Counted from the stretch's first letter, positions 27,245-35,762 are shown. The stretch is 64,000 bases of DNA from Multivorans sp965116445 (GCA_965116445.1 OZ220688.1:744001-808000); one strand, 5' to 3'. Notes: generated by a model from the sequence alone, not told the origin. Numbers and translations are program-made.

Positions 27245-28080
27245 CAGGGGAAGTAGGAAGGCATGTCCGCGCTCACCTTCAGGGGGAACTCGGCCGGCCG
27301 CTTCTCGAGGAACGAAACGACGCCCTCCCTGGCGTCCGCGCTGCGGCCGCGCGTGTAGATGCCCTTGGATTCCACCCGATGGGCCGCCATCGGGGATTCG
27401 GCGTCGAGTGCCTTCCAGAGCATGTGCCGGGTCAGGGCGACGGAGACCGGTGAGGTGTTCGCCGCGATCTCAAGGGCCAGTTCGCGGGCGGCGGGAAGCA
27501 GTTCCTCCGGCGGCAGGACGCGGTTGACGAGCCCGGCCTCAAGTGCTTCCGGGGCGGGGAAGACGCGGCCGGTCAGCGTCCACTCGGAGGCCCGGCCCAT
27601 GCCGACCAGGCGGGGCAGGAAGTAGCTGCTGCAGGCTTCGGGCACCATCCCGCGGCGGACAAAGACGAAGCCCATCCGCGCTTCGGTCGAAGCGAGGCGG
27701 ACGTCCATCGGCAGGGTCATCGTGATCCCGACGCCGACCGCCGGGCCGTTGATCGCCGCGATGATCGGCTTGCGCAGGGCGTAGATCCGGAGCGACAGGA
27801 CGCCGCCGCCGTCCCGGTAGGCCTCGAGGTCCTCATTGGAACGGGCGAACGTGTTGCCGCCGGAGGAGAGATCGGCCCCGGCGCAGAACCCGCGCCCTTC
27901 GCCGGTCACGATGATCGCGCGGATGTCGTCGTCCGCGTCCGCGCGGTCGAAGGCGTCCATCATCTCGGCCGACATCTGGCCGTTGAAGGCGTTGAGACGC
28001 TCGGGGCGGTTCAGGGTGAGCGTGAGGACGCCGTCCTGGACGTCGTAACGGATCGCTTCGTAGGCTGGTTCCTGGGGCAT
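27223..28080 (-). CDS. Enoyl-CoA hydratase/isomerase family protein
   Basis: A protein of 285 residues with the crotonase fold. RGFCAGADLSSGG forms the oxyanion-hole region, and AAINGPAVGVGITMTLPMDV is the second signature. The usual second catalytic Glu region reads FVRRGMVPEACSSYFLPRLV, with a Glu present after the Pro. It probably acts on acyl-CoA in fatty-acid or side-chain degradation. It is translationally linked to the downstream MFS gene and 73 bp after glyA. Confidence 0.9.
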   Translation of the reverse strand: MPQEPAYEAIRYDVQDGVLTLTLNRPERLNAFNGQMSAEMMDAFDRADADDDIRAIIVTGEGRGFCAGADLSSGGNTFARSNEDLEAYRDGGGVLSLRIYALRKPIIAAINGPAVGVGITMTLPMDVRLASTEARMGFVFVRRGMVPEACSSYFLPRLVGMGRASEWTLTGRVFPAPEALEAGLVNRVLPPEELLPAARELALEIAANTSPVSVALTRHMLWKALDAESPMAAHRVESKGIYTRGRSADAREGVVSFLEKRPAEFPLKVSADMPSYFPWWEDETF

Positions 28081-28153
28081 CTGGAGAGTTCCTGCTGTCG
28101 GTGGAGGGGTGGGGGGAGGCTCGGAGGCTGGTTTGTCGCTGTGTTTCCGGGGA

Positions 28154-29425
28154 TCAGGAGGCGCCGGACACGCCTGGAACGGGGAAGCGCAGGCAGAACT
28201 GCTCGATGTCGTGGCGCATCGCCTCGAGGCGTTCCTCGTCCCGGTGGCGGCGCAGCGCGTCGATGATCCACTCGGCGAGCAGCTTCATCTCGGCTTCTTC
28301 CATGCCGCGCGTGGTCGCCGCCGGGCTGCCGAGGCGAATGCCGCTCGGCCGGAGCGGGGGTCGCGGATCGTCGGGGATCAACTGCTTGTTTACCGTGATG
28401 GAAACCTTGTCGAGGGTCTCCTCGGCGACGCGGCCGTCGATGCCGAAGCTCTTCCGGGTGTCGAGCACCATCATGTGGTTGTCCGTGCCGCCGGTCACGA
28501 GATCGGCGCCTCGGTTCATCAGTTCCTCGGCGAGCACCTTCGCGTTGGTCAGCACTTGCCGGGCGTAGATTGCGAAGTCCGGCTCGAGCGCCTTGCCGAG
28601 GGTGATCGCCAAGGCCGCCACTGCGTTCATGTGGGGGCCACCCTGAAGACCGGGAAAGACAGCCTTGTCGATCTTCCGGCGGTGCTCGGCGCGGCACAGG
28701 ATCAAGCCGCTCCGCGGGCCGCGCAGGGTCTTGTGGCCGGTCGTCGTCATCACGTCGAAGCCGTGGTCCATCGGGTTGGACATCGCATTGCCCGCGATCA
28801 GGCCGCCGATGTGGGACACGTCGGCCATCGTCAAGGCCCCCACGTCGTCGGCGATTCGCTTGAACTCGCGGTAGTCGTAGTCCCGCGGGTAGGACGAGTA
28901 GCCGCAGAGGATCATCTTCGGACGGTGCTCGCGGGCCTGGGCGAGCAGGGCGTCGAAGTCGATGGCCCCGGCGTTGTCCGGATCCGTCTTGTAGCGGATG
29001 AAGCGGAAGACCCGCCCCATGTGGGACACCGGCGCGCCGTGGGTCAGGTGGCCGCCGTGGGACAGGTCCATCGCGAGCACCGTGTCGCCGGGGTCGAGGA
29101 AGGCGAAGTAGGCGGCCTGGTTCATCGGCGAGCCGGACAGGGCCTGCACGTTCGCGTGCTCGGATCGGAACACCCGGCAGGCGCGCTCGATCGCCAGTCG
29201 CTCCACCGCGTCGGTGAACTCCTGCCCGCCGTAGTAGCGGCGGCCGGGGTAGCCCTCGGCGTATTTGTTCGTCAGCACCGATCCGTTCGCCGCGAACACC
29301 TCGGGATAGGTGTAGTTCTCGGACGGAATCAGCTCGACTCCGCGCCGTTCCCTGTCCTCCTCGCCGGAGATCGCCGCCCAGACGGCCGGATCGTTGCGCG
29401 CCAGCGCCTGCCGGTTGGAATCCAT
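28154..29425 (-). CDS. glyA: Serine hydroxymethyltransferase
   Basis: A protein of 423 residues matching GlyA along its length: ELIPSENYTYPEVFAANGS, YAEGYPGRRYYGGQEFTDAV, the PLP-lysine motif TTTGHKTLRGPRSG, and the C-terminal GIRLGSPAATTRGM. It interconverts serine plus tetrahydrofolate with glycine plus methylene-tetrahydrofolate in the cytoplasm. It starts 45 bp after the selenoprotein gene in a run of close minus-strand genes. Nothing unusual in motifs. Confidence 0.96.
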   Translation of the reverse strand: MDSNRQALARNDPAVWAAISGEEDRERRGVELIPSENYTYPEVFAANGSVLTNKYAEGYPGRRYYGGQEFTDAVERLAIERACRVFRSEHANVQALSGSPMNQAAYFAFLDPGDTVLAMDLSHGGHLTHGAPVSHMGRVFRFIRYKTDPDNAGAIDFDALLAQAREHRPKMILCGYSSYPRDYDYREFKRIADDVGALTMADVSHIGGLIAGNAMSNPMDHGFDVMTTTGHKTLRGPRSGLILCRAEHRRKIDKAVFPGLQGGPHMNAVAALAITLGKALEPDFAIYARQVLTNAKVLAEELMNRGADLVTGGTDNHMMVLDTRKSFGIDGRVAEETLDKVSITVNKQLIPDDPRPPLRPSGIRLGSPAATTRGMEEAEMKLLAEWIIDALRRHRDEERLEAMRHDIEQFCLRFPVPGVSGAS

Positions 29426-29470
29426 CGCGCGTGACTCAGGCCTGCGCCGGGCTCTGACGGGCCCGGCTGC

Positions 29471-30097
29471 CTACTGGATCGCCGTCTTCGCGGCTTCGAG
29501 AAGAACGGTCTCCGGCAGGCGGACCTTGTAGTCCGGGTTCACGTAGTGGAATGCAATGCGACCATCCGTGTCGAGCACGAACACCGCCGGTACCGGCAGC
29601 ATGTGGTGATCGTCTCCGGCGTACGCTTCGAGGTCGAGCCGGTAGGACTCCCGGTAGGTCCGGACCATCTCCTCGTCGCGGAAGGCGATCCCGAACGCCT
29701 GCGAGGCAGCCATGCCCCGGTCGGAGAGCAGCCGGTAGTTCAACTCGTTCTTGTCCACGGTGGCCTGCAGTTGCTCCGCGACATCCGGCGAGATCGCGAA
29801 CAACTGGTAGCCGAGGTCGATCAGATCCTGCTCTATCTCTTGCAACTGACCCAGTTGCGTATTGCAGTACGGTCACCAGCCGCCGCGATAGAAGATCAGG
29901 ATCGTCGGCTTGGCCTGGGCCGCGGCAAGCAGATCGACCTCGCCGCCGTCGGCGGTGGGAAGTCGAACGTCCGGTACCGCACTGCCGACCAGGAGCGGCC
30001 GGACGTCCTCTGCCGACGCCGGAACGTCGGCGGCCGAAGCCGAAGAAACGGTAGCGCAGACGAGGGCCGCGCCGGCGAGAAGAGTCGTGGTTCGCAT
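29471..30097 (-). CDS. Peroxiredoxin-like (AhpC/TSA) selenoprotein with in-frame UGA
   Basis: The reading frame from ATG 30097 runs 74 codons to FYRGGW, meets TGA at 29875-29873, and continues in the same frame for 133 sense codons as PYCNTQLGQLQEIEQDLIDL. Relatives have CPYC at this point, so the UGA replaces the first Cys and gives U75-P-Y-C78. Total length is 208 residues, with signal peptide 1-22 (LLAGAALVCATVSSASA), so it is probably periplasmic. The fold continues with FAISPDVAEQLQATVD and VPAVFVLDTDGRIAFHYVNP. A SECIS-like hairpin follows the UGA. It probably reduces peroxides or disulfides. Ordinary annotation would split it into two genes. It lies 13 bp after the sulfatase gene. Confidence 0.88.
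29842..29875 (-). promoter_or_regulatory. SECIS-like element after the selenocysteine UGA
   Basis: Fourteen nt after the UGA, GCAACUG and CAGUUGC form a perfect 7-bp stem (29858-29842) closed by a GGU loop. The loop begins 22 nt after the UGA. Known bacterial SECIS elements have a short apical loop with a G in the first two positions, about 16-37 nt from the UGA. All these features are met, which supports decoding by SelB and tRNA-Sec. Confidence 0.8.
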
Positions 30098-30110
30098 GGC
30101 CGGCAGGGTA

Positions 30111-31859
30111 TCACGCAGGCGGGCGCCGAGAGGCCCGGTTTGCTTCGCGCGAGGCTCTCCGCTGCAGGGTCAGTTCCGCCCACGGGACGACTCCGGTGCG
30201 CGCCGCCCAGTCGTCCCACAACCGGGCGAGTTCGTCGACCCGCTCGGGCATCTCCGCGGCCAGATCATGCGCTTCCGTGCGGTCGGCGACCAGGTCGTAG
30301 AGTTCCCACGGTCCGGGGTGCCGCGACACGAGTTTCCACTTGCCGGAACGGACGGCCCGGTTGCCTTCGTGCTCCCAGAACACCGCTTCGCGGTCCAGCG
30401 GTTGCTCCAAGAAAGCCGGCAGCAGGCTGGCGCCTTCGAGGGGAAGCGAATCCCGTCCCGCTCGACTGGGAGGCTGCTTTGCTCCGGCGGCATCGAGAGC
30501 CGTCGCCATCAGATCGACGACGTGAGCGGTCTCGCCGACGATGCCGCCGCCTTCGACGATCCTGGCCGGCCAGTGGACGATCAGCGGCGAAGCGATCCCG
30601 CCCTCGTGGACCCAGTGCTTGTACAGACGGAACGGCGTGTTGCTGACGTGCGCCCAGTGCGGGCCGTAGCTCTGGTAGCTCGACTCCGGACCCGGCAGCA
30701 CGCTCGTGTCGTTGCCGACCGCGACCGGGCTTCCGTCCAGGGCCTGCTTCGGCAGGTGCAGGCCGGTCCACCGGTCAGTCAACACCTCGGCGCAACCGCC
30801 ATTGTCGGCCAGGAACAGGATCAACGTGTTGTCGAGCCGGCCTGTCTCCTCGAGGGCCGCTACAACCTCGCCGATCCCCTGATCCATGCGGTCGATCTGG
30901 GCGGCGTAGACCTCCATCGCGCGCTCGAACCAGGGCCGTTCCCCGGCGGGTACGTCATCCCACGGCGGCACCCGGGAGTCCCTCTCGGCGAGCAGCCAGT
31001 CTTCGTCGATGAGACCCAGCTCGACCAGCCGCTCCTGGCGCCGCTTGCGGATCGCGTCCCAGCCGGCGGCGTAACGGCCCCGGTAGCGGGCGATGTCCTC
31101 GGGTAGCGCGTGCAGCGGCCAGTGCGGCGCCGTGTGAGCTACGTACAGAAACAGCGGATCGGCGCTCCGGTCGCCGGCCGCGTGGTCTCGCACGAAGCGC
31201 GCGGCATATTCCGAGATCGCGTCCGTGTAGTAGTAGACCGGAGCTTCGGCGTCTTCGGGAGGCTCCAGCTCGACGGGCGTGTTGCCTTCCGTCAGCGAGA
31301 CCGGATCGTAGAAACTGCCGGCGCCGTGGATCGTGCCGTAGAAGCGGTCGAAGCCGCGTTGCCGTGGCCAGTTGTGGGTCGATGTGAGTTCTTCGTCGCC
31401 GCTCCAGTGGCCAACATGCCGGGTGACGTGCCACTTGCCCGACATGTACGTGCCGTAACCTGCCGCACCCAGTGCCTCGGCGATCGTGATCGCGTTGGCG
31501 GCGAGGTCGCCGCGGTAGCCCGGCAACCCGTCATCGCCCATCATGTGCCCGACGCCGGCCTGATGGGCGTAGAGGCCGGTCAGGAGCGACGCCCTGGTCG
31601 GGCAGCAACGGGCCGTGTTGTAGAAGTGGCTGAATCGCAGACCGTTCGAGGCCAGACGGTCGAGGTTGGGCGTGTCGATCTCGCCGCCGTAGCTGCCGAG
31701 GTCGGAGAACCCCATGTCGTCCGCCATGATGAGGACGATGTCGGGCCGCGCCACAGAGTCCGTGCCGCCGCAGCCGAGGGCCGCCAGGGTCGCCGTGACC
31801 GTAAGGGCCAGGCCGATGACGACGGCGGGGTTCTTCCATGATGGAATTGGACCGCGCAT
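30111..31859 (-). CDS. Arylsulfatase, probable lipoprotein
   Basis: A protein of 582 residues from ATG 31859, chosen because it begins the signal peptide (VVIGLALTVTATLAALGC, Cys30 a possible lipidation site). The alkaline-phosphatase-like sulfatase fold is clear: DIVLIMADDMGFSDLGSYGG provides metal Asp residues. C85-C-P-T-R-A-S-L-L-T-G is the CxPxR motif whose first Cys becomes formylglycine, and GTYMSGKWH and YVAHTAPHWPLHA are further active-site segments. It probably cleaves sulfate esters from polysaccharides outside the cytoplasm. An FGE-like gene lies at 43570. First gene of a long minus-strand run; divergent from the flavin reductase gene. Confidence 0.92.
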   Translation of the reverse strand: MRGPIPSWKNPAVVIGLALTVTATLAALGCGGTDSVARPDIVLIMADDMGFSDLGSYGGEIDTPNLDRLASNGLRFSHFYNTARCCPTRASLLTGLYAHQAGVGHMMGDDGLPGYRGDLAANAITIAEALGAAGYGTYMSGKWHVTRHVGHWSGDEELTSTHNWPRQRGFDRFYGTIHGAGSFYDPVSLTEGNTPVELEPPEDAEAPVYYYTDAISEYAARFVRDHAAGDRSADPLFLYVAHTAPHWPLHALPEDIARYRGRYAAGWDAIRKRRQERLVELGLIDEDWLLAERDSRVPPWDDVPAGERPWFERAMEVYAAQIDRMDQGIGEVVAALEETGRLDNTLILFLADNGGCAEVLTDRWTGLHLPKQALDGSPVAVGNDTSVLPGPESSYQSYGPHWAHVSNTPFRLYKHWVHEGGIASPLIVHWPARIVEGGGIVGETAHVVDLMATALDAAGAKQPPSRAGRDSLPLEGASLLPAFLEQPLDREAVFWEHEGNRAVRSGKWKLVSRHPGPWELYDLVADRTEAHDLAAEMPERVDELARLWDDWAARTGVVPWAELTLQRRASREANRASRRPPA

Positions 31860-31893
31860 GGACGGAGTGTATTCAGACAGAAGCTGAGGAGCC

Positions 31894-32373
31894 ATGGACC
31901 GAGACTCGTACAGAAGCCTGATCGGTCGGTTTGCCACCGGCGTCACGGTCATCACGACGAACGTTCGTGGTCGGCTTCACGGCATGACGGCGAACGCCGT
32001 CTGTTCGCTTTCTCTCGATCCGCTCCAGTTGCTCGTCTGTGTCGACAGGGAGTCGAACTGCTATCGGCAGATGTTGCAGGCGGAGGTGTTCGGCCTCAGT
32101 ATCCTGGCGGCCGACCAGGAGGAGATCTCCAACCTGTTCGCCCGCACGACCGCACCCGCGGAGGGCTCCTTGCTGGGTGTCGGCTACCGAGTCGGCAGGC
32201 TGGACGAACCCCTGATCGAGAATGCGCTTGCGCACATCGAGTGCCGTGTCGCGGAGCGCCTCGAGGGCGGCGACCACATCATCGTGATCGGTGACGTGGT
32301 GGCTGGCAAGCAGGTGCGCGACGCCGAGCCGCTCCTGTTCTACGGCGGCCGATACGCGAAGCTGGCGGACTGA
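31894..32373 (+). CDS. Flavin reductase domain protein
   Basis: A protein of 159 residues beginning MDRDSYRSLIGRFATGVTVI, the N-terminal signature of the HpaC-like FMN-binding split barrel. GMTANAVCSLSLDPLQLLVC is the flavin-binding part and ends with a typical HIIVIGDVV strand. GAGGAG precedes the ATG by about 4 nt. Such proteins supply reduced flavin to a partner monooxygenase; none is adjacent, although an LLM-type oxidoreductase lies 2 kb away. Confidence 0.9.
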   Translation: MDRDSYRSLIGRFATGVTVITTNVRGRLHGMTANAVCSLSLDPLQLLVCVDRESNCYRQMLQAEVFGLSILAADQEEISNLFARTTAPAEGSLLGVGYRVGRLDEPLIENALAHIECRVAERLEGGDHIIVIGDVVAGKQVRDAEPLLFYGGRYAKLAD

Positions 32374-32380
32374 GCGCGGG

Positions 32381-33535
32381 TCAGGCCACGAGCGGACAGC
32401 TCGGGTCGAACTCGCGGTCCAGCGCGGCCAGTTCAACGATCGCCTCCTGGATGACCTGCTGCGGTGTCGCCCCCTGTTCCACCCGACGCACCCACTGCAT
32501 CGCCGGATTACCGTTCTCGAGGATTCCCTCGATCGGATCGAGCAGGGAGCCGAAGCCGTGGCGCCCGGCCGTCTCTCGGACGCTCTCGAGCATCGATGCG
32601 GTCCAGTCACGAAACGTGAGGGTCCCGCCGTCGACCCAATTCGTGGCCGTCGCTTCGAGGCTCCCGGTGCCGGCGGCGCGCTCGTTGGCGGCGGCGACTG
32701 CCTCCAGTTCGCTCGACGATCGGCCGCGCAACGGATCGAGTTCCGGCCGCTCCAGCACCTGCCACACGCGGGCTTCGTAGAGAGCGGTGACCGCCTGCAG
32801 GACGTCCGGATCGCTGATCCGGTCGCAGATCCGGAGTTCGAGGCGATCCAGAACCCGGGGTGTCGCGGGGCCGTTCGGCCGTATGCCGAGCCAGAGGTGA
32901 CGACCGTTCTGCATTGTGCCGAGCTCGAGTTGCTCGTCCATCCAGTCGGCGAACGAGGCGGGGTCGGGGAAGAAGGGAACCCGCTCCGGCGTCAGTGGAA
33001 AACGCAGCCAGCGAGACGAGTGTTGCCCGGTCGGTTCGCCCGCCAGGAAGGGCGATGCCGCGGTGAGAGCGAGGAACATCGACGCTTCGAGCCGCAGGAC
33101 CCGGTAGGCGCGTAGCAGTTCCTCCGGATCGTCTATCCCCAGGTTGATGTGCGTCGACGCGGTGACGACGCGGGTCCCGTAGGTGTCCCGGATGTAGCGG
33201 TAGTACGGGTTCTCCGGATCCGAGATGTAGAAGGAGTCGGGATCGGCCAGCGACAGCGTGCCGCCCGGCACCAGGGTGCAGCCGTGCGCCGCCTCCAGGT
33301 AGCGGCGTAGCGCGCACCGTTTCGCCATCAGCCGGTCGGTGAGGACCTGGTAGTTGCGGTAGGGGGCGGTCGTGAACTCGACGTTGCGCCCGTCCGGCTC
33401 CGTCGTGTAGCCGTCAAGAGCCGCCTTCACCCGTGCCGACAGCGGTAGTACGTGACCGTCGGGTGTACCCGTGTAGACCTCCTCCTCGAGGCCCTTCAGC
33501 AGTTGGCGGTGCAGCGGATGATGATCGAGGGTCAT
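32381..33535 (-). CDS. gshA: Glutamate-cysteine ligase, cyanobacterial type
   Basis: A protein of 384 residues. LLKGLEEEVYTGTPDGHVL at the N-terminus, EPDGRNVEFTTAPYRNY and GTRVVTASTHINLGI are typical of the GCS2-like ligase first described in cyanobacteria. It catalyses ATP-dependent gamma-glutamylcysteine formation, the first step of glutathione or related thiol synthesis. It converges on the flavin reductase gene with only 7 bp between the stops. A glutathione synthetase is not in the window. Confidence 0.88.
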   Translation of the reverse strand: MTLDHHPLHRQLLKGLEEEVYTGTPDGHVLPLSARVKAALDGYTTEPDGRNVEFTTAPYRNYQVLTDRLMAKRCALRRYLEAAHGCTLVPGGTLSLADPDSFYISDPENPYYRYIRDTYGTRVVTASTHINLGIDDPEELLRAYRVLRLEASMFLALTAASPFLAGEPTGQHSSRWLRFPLTPERVPFFPDPASFADWMDEQLELGTMQNGRHLWLGIRPNGPATPRVLDRLELRICDRISDPDVLQAVTALYEARVWQVLERPELDPLRGRSSSELEAVAAANERAAGTGSLEATATNWVDGGTLTFRDWTASMLESVRETAGRHGFGSLLDPIEGILENGNPAMQWVRRVEQGATPQQVIQEAIVELAALDREFDPSCPLVA

Positions 33536-33647
33536 TCGGAAGTCCGGCGCGGTGGAGGTAACCGCCTGTCAGTGAGGGGCTTAGCGACAGTAGAACGGAC
33601 GCCGCCAAGCCGGGGATTCTACCAACGGATGCCGGCTCTGACCGCCG

Positions 33648-34046
33648 CTACTGTTCTTCCGGGCCGCCCAGCACCTTGGCGCCCAGGTGGGCGCTGGGCA
33701 GGAAGAGGAGGATGCCGACGACCCAGAACCACAGCGGGGACGGGATCGTCGCCATGTTGTAGACGCCGGCGATGAGAAAGAAGGCGCCGACGATCAGGGC
33801 CAGTCGACGCTTCGCCTGTCGCGCGATGCGCGCCGCCGTTCCGCCGCCGAGGAACGCGCCGGCGGCCCAGGCCACGAGAACGAGAACCATGTTCGCGGCC
33901 GGGATGTCGCCCGGTTCGATCAGTGCCCGGTCGGTGGGTACCCCTTCGGGCGCCGGAAGCAGGGTGATCGCAGCGACCTGAACGAAGCTGATCACGATGC
34001 CGCCGACGATCAGGCCGGTGGGTACGGCGAGGACGGTTCTCAGCAT
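33648..34046 (-). CDS. Four-helix integral membrane protein, unknown
   Basis: A protein of 132 residues from ATG 34046. Four transmembrane segments are visible: TVLAVPTGLIVGGIVISFVQ, ANMVLVLVAWAAGAFLGGG, LALIVGAFFLIAGVYNMATI and LWFWVVGILLFLPSAHLGA. A conserved AAGAFLGGGTAARIA loop resembles small DUF-type membrane proteins. No function can be given. It is divergent from the LLM oxidoreductase gene, sharing a 117-bp intergenic region. Confidence 0.75.
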   Translation of the reverse strand: MLRTVLAVPTGLIVGGIVISFVQVAAITLLPAPEGVPTDRALIEPGDIPAANMVLVLVAWAAGAFLGGGTAARIARQAKRRLALIVGAFFLIAGVYNMATIPSPLWFWVVGILLFLPSAHLGAKVLGGPEEQ

Positions 34047-34097
34047 GACTCTCGTTGCTCCTCGCCTTGGGAGGCTTCGGTCGATCGGCCGGAGCCC

Positions 34098-34127
34098 GTG
34101 ACGCTCGGGCCAGGAGGTAACTATACT
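34098..34127 (+). promoter_or_regulatory. Putative promoter of the LLM oxidoreductase gene
   Basis: GTGACG (34098-34103) and TATACT (34122-34127) are separated by 18 bp and lie 37 bp before ATG 34164. The -10 match is good and the -35 moderate. AAGGAG precedes the ATG by about 9 nt. Confidence 0.45.
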
Positions 34128-34163
34128 GCGCGGCTTACTGCCGAAGTCGAAGGAGTCTTGCCG

Positions 34164-35087
34164 ATGAAGCTCGCCGTTGAGTTCCCTAGCGTGGTCTACA
34201 GAGAGGGGCCGGAAGCCGTTACCCGTCTCGCTGGGGCGATGGATGAGATCGGCTTCGATCAACTGGACATCTTCGATCATGTGGTCATGGGCCACGACAC
34301 GGAGGGGCGGGAGAAGAACCGGTATCCGGCGAAGATGCCGATCATGGAGGCCTTCGCCACCCTCGGCTACGTCGCGGCCTGCACCTCGCGGATCGGGCTC
34401 GGAACCGAGGTGTTGGTCCTGCCGCAGCGCGACCCGGTCCTGACCGCGAAGCAGGCGTCGACCCTGGATACGCTCTCCGGCGGACGTCTTCGCCTGGGTC
34501 TCGGGGTCGGTTGGCAGGAATCGGAGTACGAGGCGATGGGGCAGGATTTCCGCAACCGCGGACGGCGCATGGACGAAGCGATCGCCGTGCTTCGGGCCTG
34601 CTGGGGCCAGGACCCGATCGATTTCGAAGGGGAGTTCTACCGCGTCGAGGCGATGGCGATGGAGCCCAAGCCGCCGCGTGGAGCGGATCTTCCGATCTGG
34701 ATCGGGGGCCACAGCGAGGCTGCTTTCCGGCGTGCGGGCCGGTACGGTGATGGCTGGATGGGCGTCGCTTCTGAGGAGCTGTTCGAGAACGGCGATCAGG
34801 CGATCGCGGCGATCCGCGGCTACGCGGACAGGGCCGGTCGTGATCCGGAGGCCCTGGAGTTTCAGGCACAGGTTTCGCCGCCGCCGCGACCGGGGAACGA
34901 GAGCGACCGCACGTTCTACACCGAGCCGGACCGCGTCGCCGAGGCCGCCGCGAAGCTTGGCGAACTGGGGTTCGGCAGCGTCGCGCTCAACCTGACGGGC
35001 CTGTTCCTGGCCGGAGCCCGCAGCGTCGACGCGATGATCGACGGCGCCGGCGCCCTGCACGACCGGTTGAGGGCCGAGCTGGACTAG
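34164..35087 (+). CDS. LLM-class (luciferase-like) flavin/F420-dependent oxidoreductase
   Basis: A protein of 307 residues from ATG 34164. The TIM-barrel luciferase fold is shown by MKLAVEFPSVVYREGPEAV, FDQLDIFDHVVMG, RIGLGTEVLVLPQRDPVLTA, SGGRLRLGLGVGWQESEYEA and LPIWIGGHSEAAFRRAGRYG. These patterns are close to F420-dependent LLM enzymes (TIGR03619-like), but FMN use cannot be excluded. The substrate is unknown. The upstream in-frame extension (33687-34163) is antisense to the neighbouring membrane-protein gene and is not coding. Two strong hairpins follow the stop. Confidence 0.9.
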   Translation: MKLAVEFPSVVYREGPEAVTRLAGAMDEIGFDQLDIFDHVVMGHDTEGREKNRYPAKMPIMEAFATLGYVAACTSRIGLGTEVLVLPQRDPVLTAKQASTLDTLSGGRLRLGLGVGWQESEYEAMGQDFRNRGRRMDEAIAVLRACWGQDPIDFEGEFYRVEAMAMEPKPPRGADLPIWIGGHSEAAFRRAGRYGDGWMGVASEELFENGDQAIAAIRGYADRAGRDPEALEFQAQVSPPPRPGNESDRTFYTEPDRVAEAAAKLGELGFGSVALNLTGLFLAGARSVDAMIDGAGALHDRLRAELD

Positions 35088-35146
35088 CTTTCACCACGGG
35101 CTGTCAAGGCCCTTGTCAATCAAGGCGCGGCGCACAAACGCGAATG

Positions 35147-35181
35147 CGTCGTCTCCCCGGCGGATCCCCGGGGAGACGACG
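35147..35181 (+). terminator. Hairpin downstream of the LLM gene
   Basis: CGTCGTCTCCCCGG pairs perfectly with CCGGGGAGACGACG across a 7-nt loop, 60 bp past the LLM stop. No T-tract follows, so termination is likely but not typical. It separates convergent genes. Confidence 0.55.
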
Positions 35182-35200
35182 GTCACGCGCTGTCAGGCAC

Positions 35201-35233
35201 CGGTGTTGGCTGATCGGAGATCAGCCAACACCG
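35201..35233 (-). terminator. Hairpin downstream of the small membrane-protein gene
   Basis: CGGTGTTGGCTGATC and GATCAGCCAACACCG form a perfect 15-bp stem with a GGA loop. It begins 14 bp after the stop of the minus-strand small gene at 35247 and probably ends that transcript. Together with 35147-35181 it forms a bidirectional stop between convergent units. Confidence 0.6.
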
Positions 35234-35246
35234 CGTGGCTTGCGGT

Positions 35247-35393
35247 TCAGTGGAAGTAGCCGCCGAGCGTCACAATCAAGATTGCGCCGCCTCCAACCAC
35301 GAGACCCACTACCGCAAGTGCCAGTCGCACCTTCTTCGACGGCACCCTCCACCAAGGAGGCCACGAAAGAACTTTCGTCAGCAGTCGTTCCAT
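35247..35393 (-). CDS. Small single-span membrane protein (48 residues)
   Basis: ATG 35393 overlaps the end of the upstream gene by 16 nt and opens a 48-codon frame: MERLLTKVLSWPPWWRVPSK, then a hydrophobic helix LALAVVGLVVGGGAILIVTL ending GGYFH. It has a basic, Trp-rich N-terminus and one transmembrane segment. It is too short for most gene finders. Coupling to the secreted-protein gene and a terminator-like hairpin right after it suggest a real two-gene transcript. It mirrors the small membrane gene at 20024. Confidence 0.6.
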   Translation of the reverse strand: MERLLTKVLSWPPWWRVPSKKVRLALAVVGLVVGGGAILIVTLGGYFH

Positions 35394-35761
35394 ACCCAAC
35401 CGAGCCCTCCAACAACTGCTGTGGGTCCGAAGGTCAGCAGCCCCAGGCCACCGAAGAAAGTGGTGAGTAGCTCGGGCAGGAATACTGCGCCGGTAGACAC
35501 GATCGTGCCAACACCGCCCAGAAGCGCAGCGTCACCGTACATATCGCACCGGTTGTGGTGGTTCATCTCGTTTGGCGAGATGCAACCCGAAGACGTGTTG
35601 ACGTGGCCGGGCGTCTGGCATGGGCCTTGCCGCTCCTTGATCTGATGGGCACTCGATACCGACTGCAGGTCCGCAGCCGCGATGCTTGGCGCACCACCGA
35701 TCAGCAACGAAAAGAACAGCCCGCTCAGCAGCGGGCCACGGAACCAAGTTTCTTTCCTCAT
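35378..35761 (-). CDS. Small secreted Cys/Gly-rich protein, unknown
   Basis: A protein of 127 residues. The signal peptide is clear (LLSGLFFSLLIGGAPSIAA, cleavage near 30). The mature region begins with a Cys-containing hydrophilic part (RQGPCQTPGHVNTSSGCISP, NRCDMYGDA) and continues into a Gly-rich hydrophobic stretch (LLGGVGTIVSTGAVFLPELL, FFGGLGLLTFGPTAVVGGLG) ending WNDC. The composition resembles membrane-active peptides, but no family is recognised. It is preceded by two units of the GGAGG/CCTCC repeat that supply its ribosome-binding site. Confidence 0.65.
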   Translation of the reverse strand: MRKETWFRGPLLSGLFFSLLIGGAPSIAAADLQSVSSAHQIKERQGPCQTPGHVNTSSGCISPNEMNHHNRCDMYGDAALLGGVGTIVSTGAVFLPELLTTFFGGLGLLTFGPTAVVGGLGWVWNDC

Positions 35762-35762
35762 T

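Noticed and set aside
29846..29872. Selenoprotein gene as two separate genes or a pseudogene
   Set aside because: Both parts are in the same frame, the stop is exactly at the active-site Cys, and a SECIS-like stem follows; decay would not be expected to hit this codon alone.
35147..35233. tRNA or small RNA in the hairpin-rich gap
   Set aside because: Two simple perfect stems without cloverleaf or promoter; they fit terminators of convergent genes.
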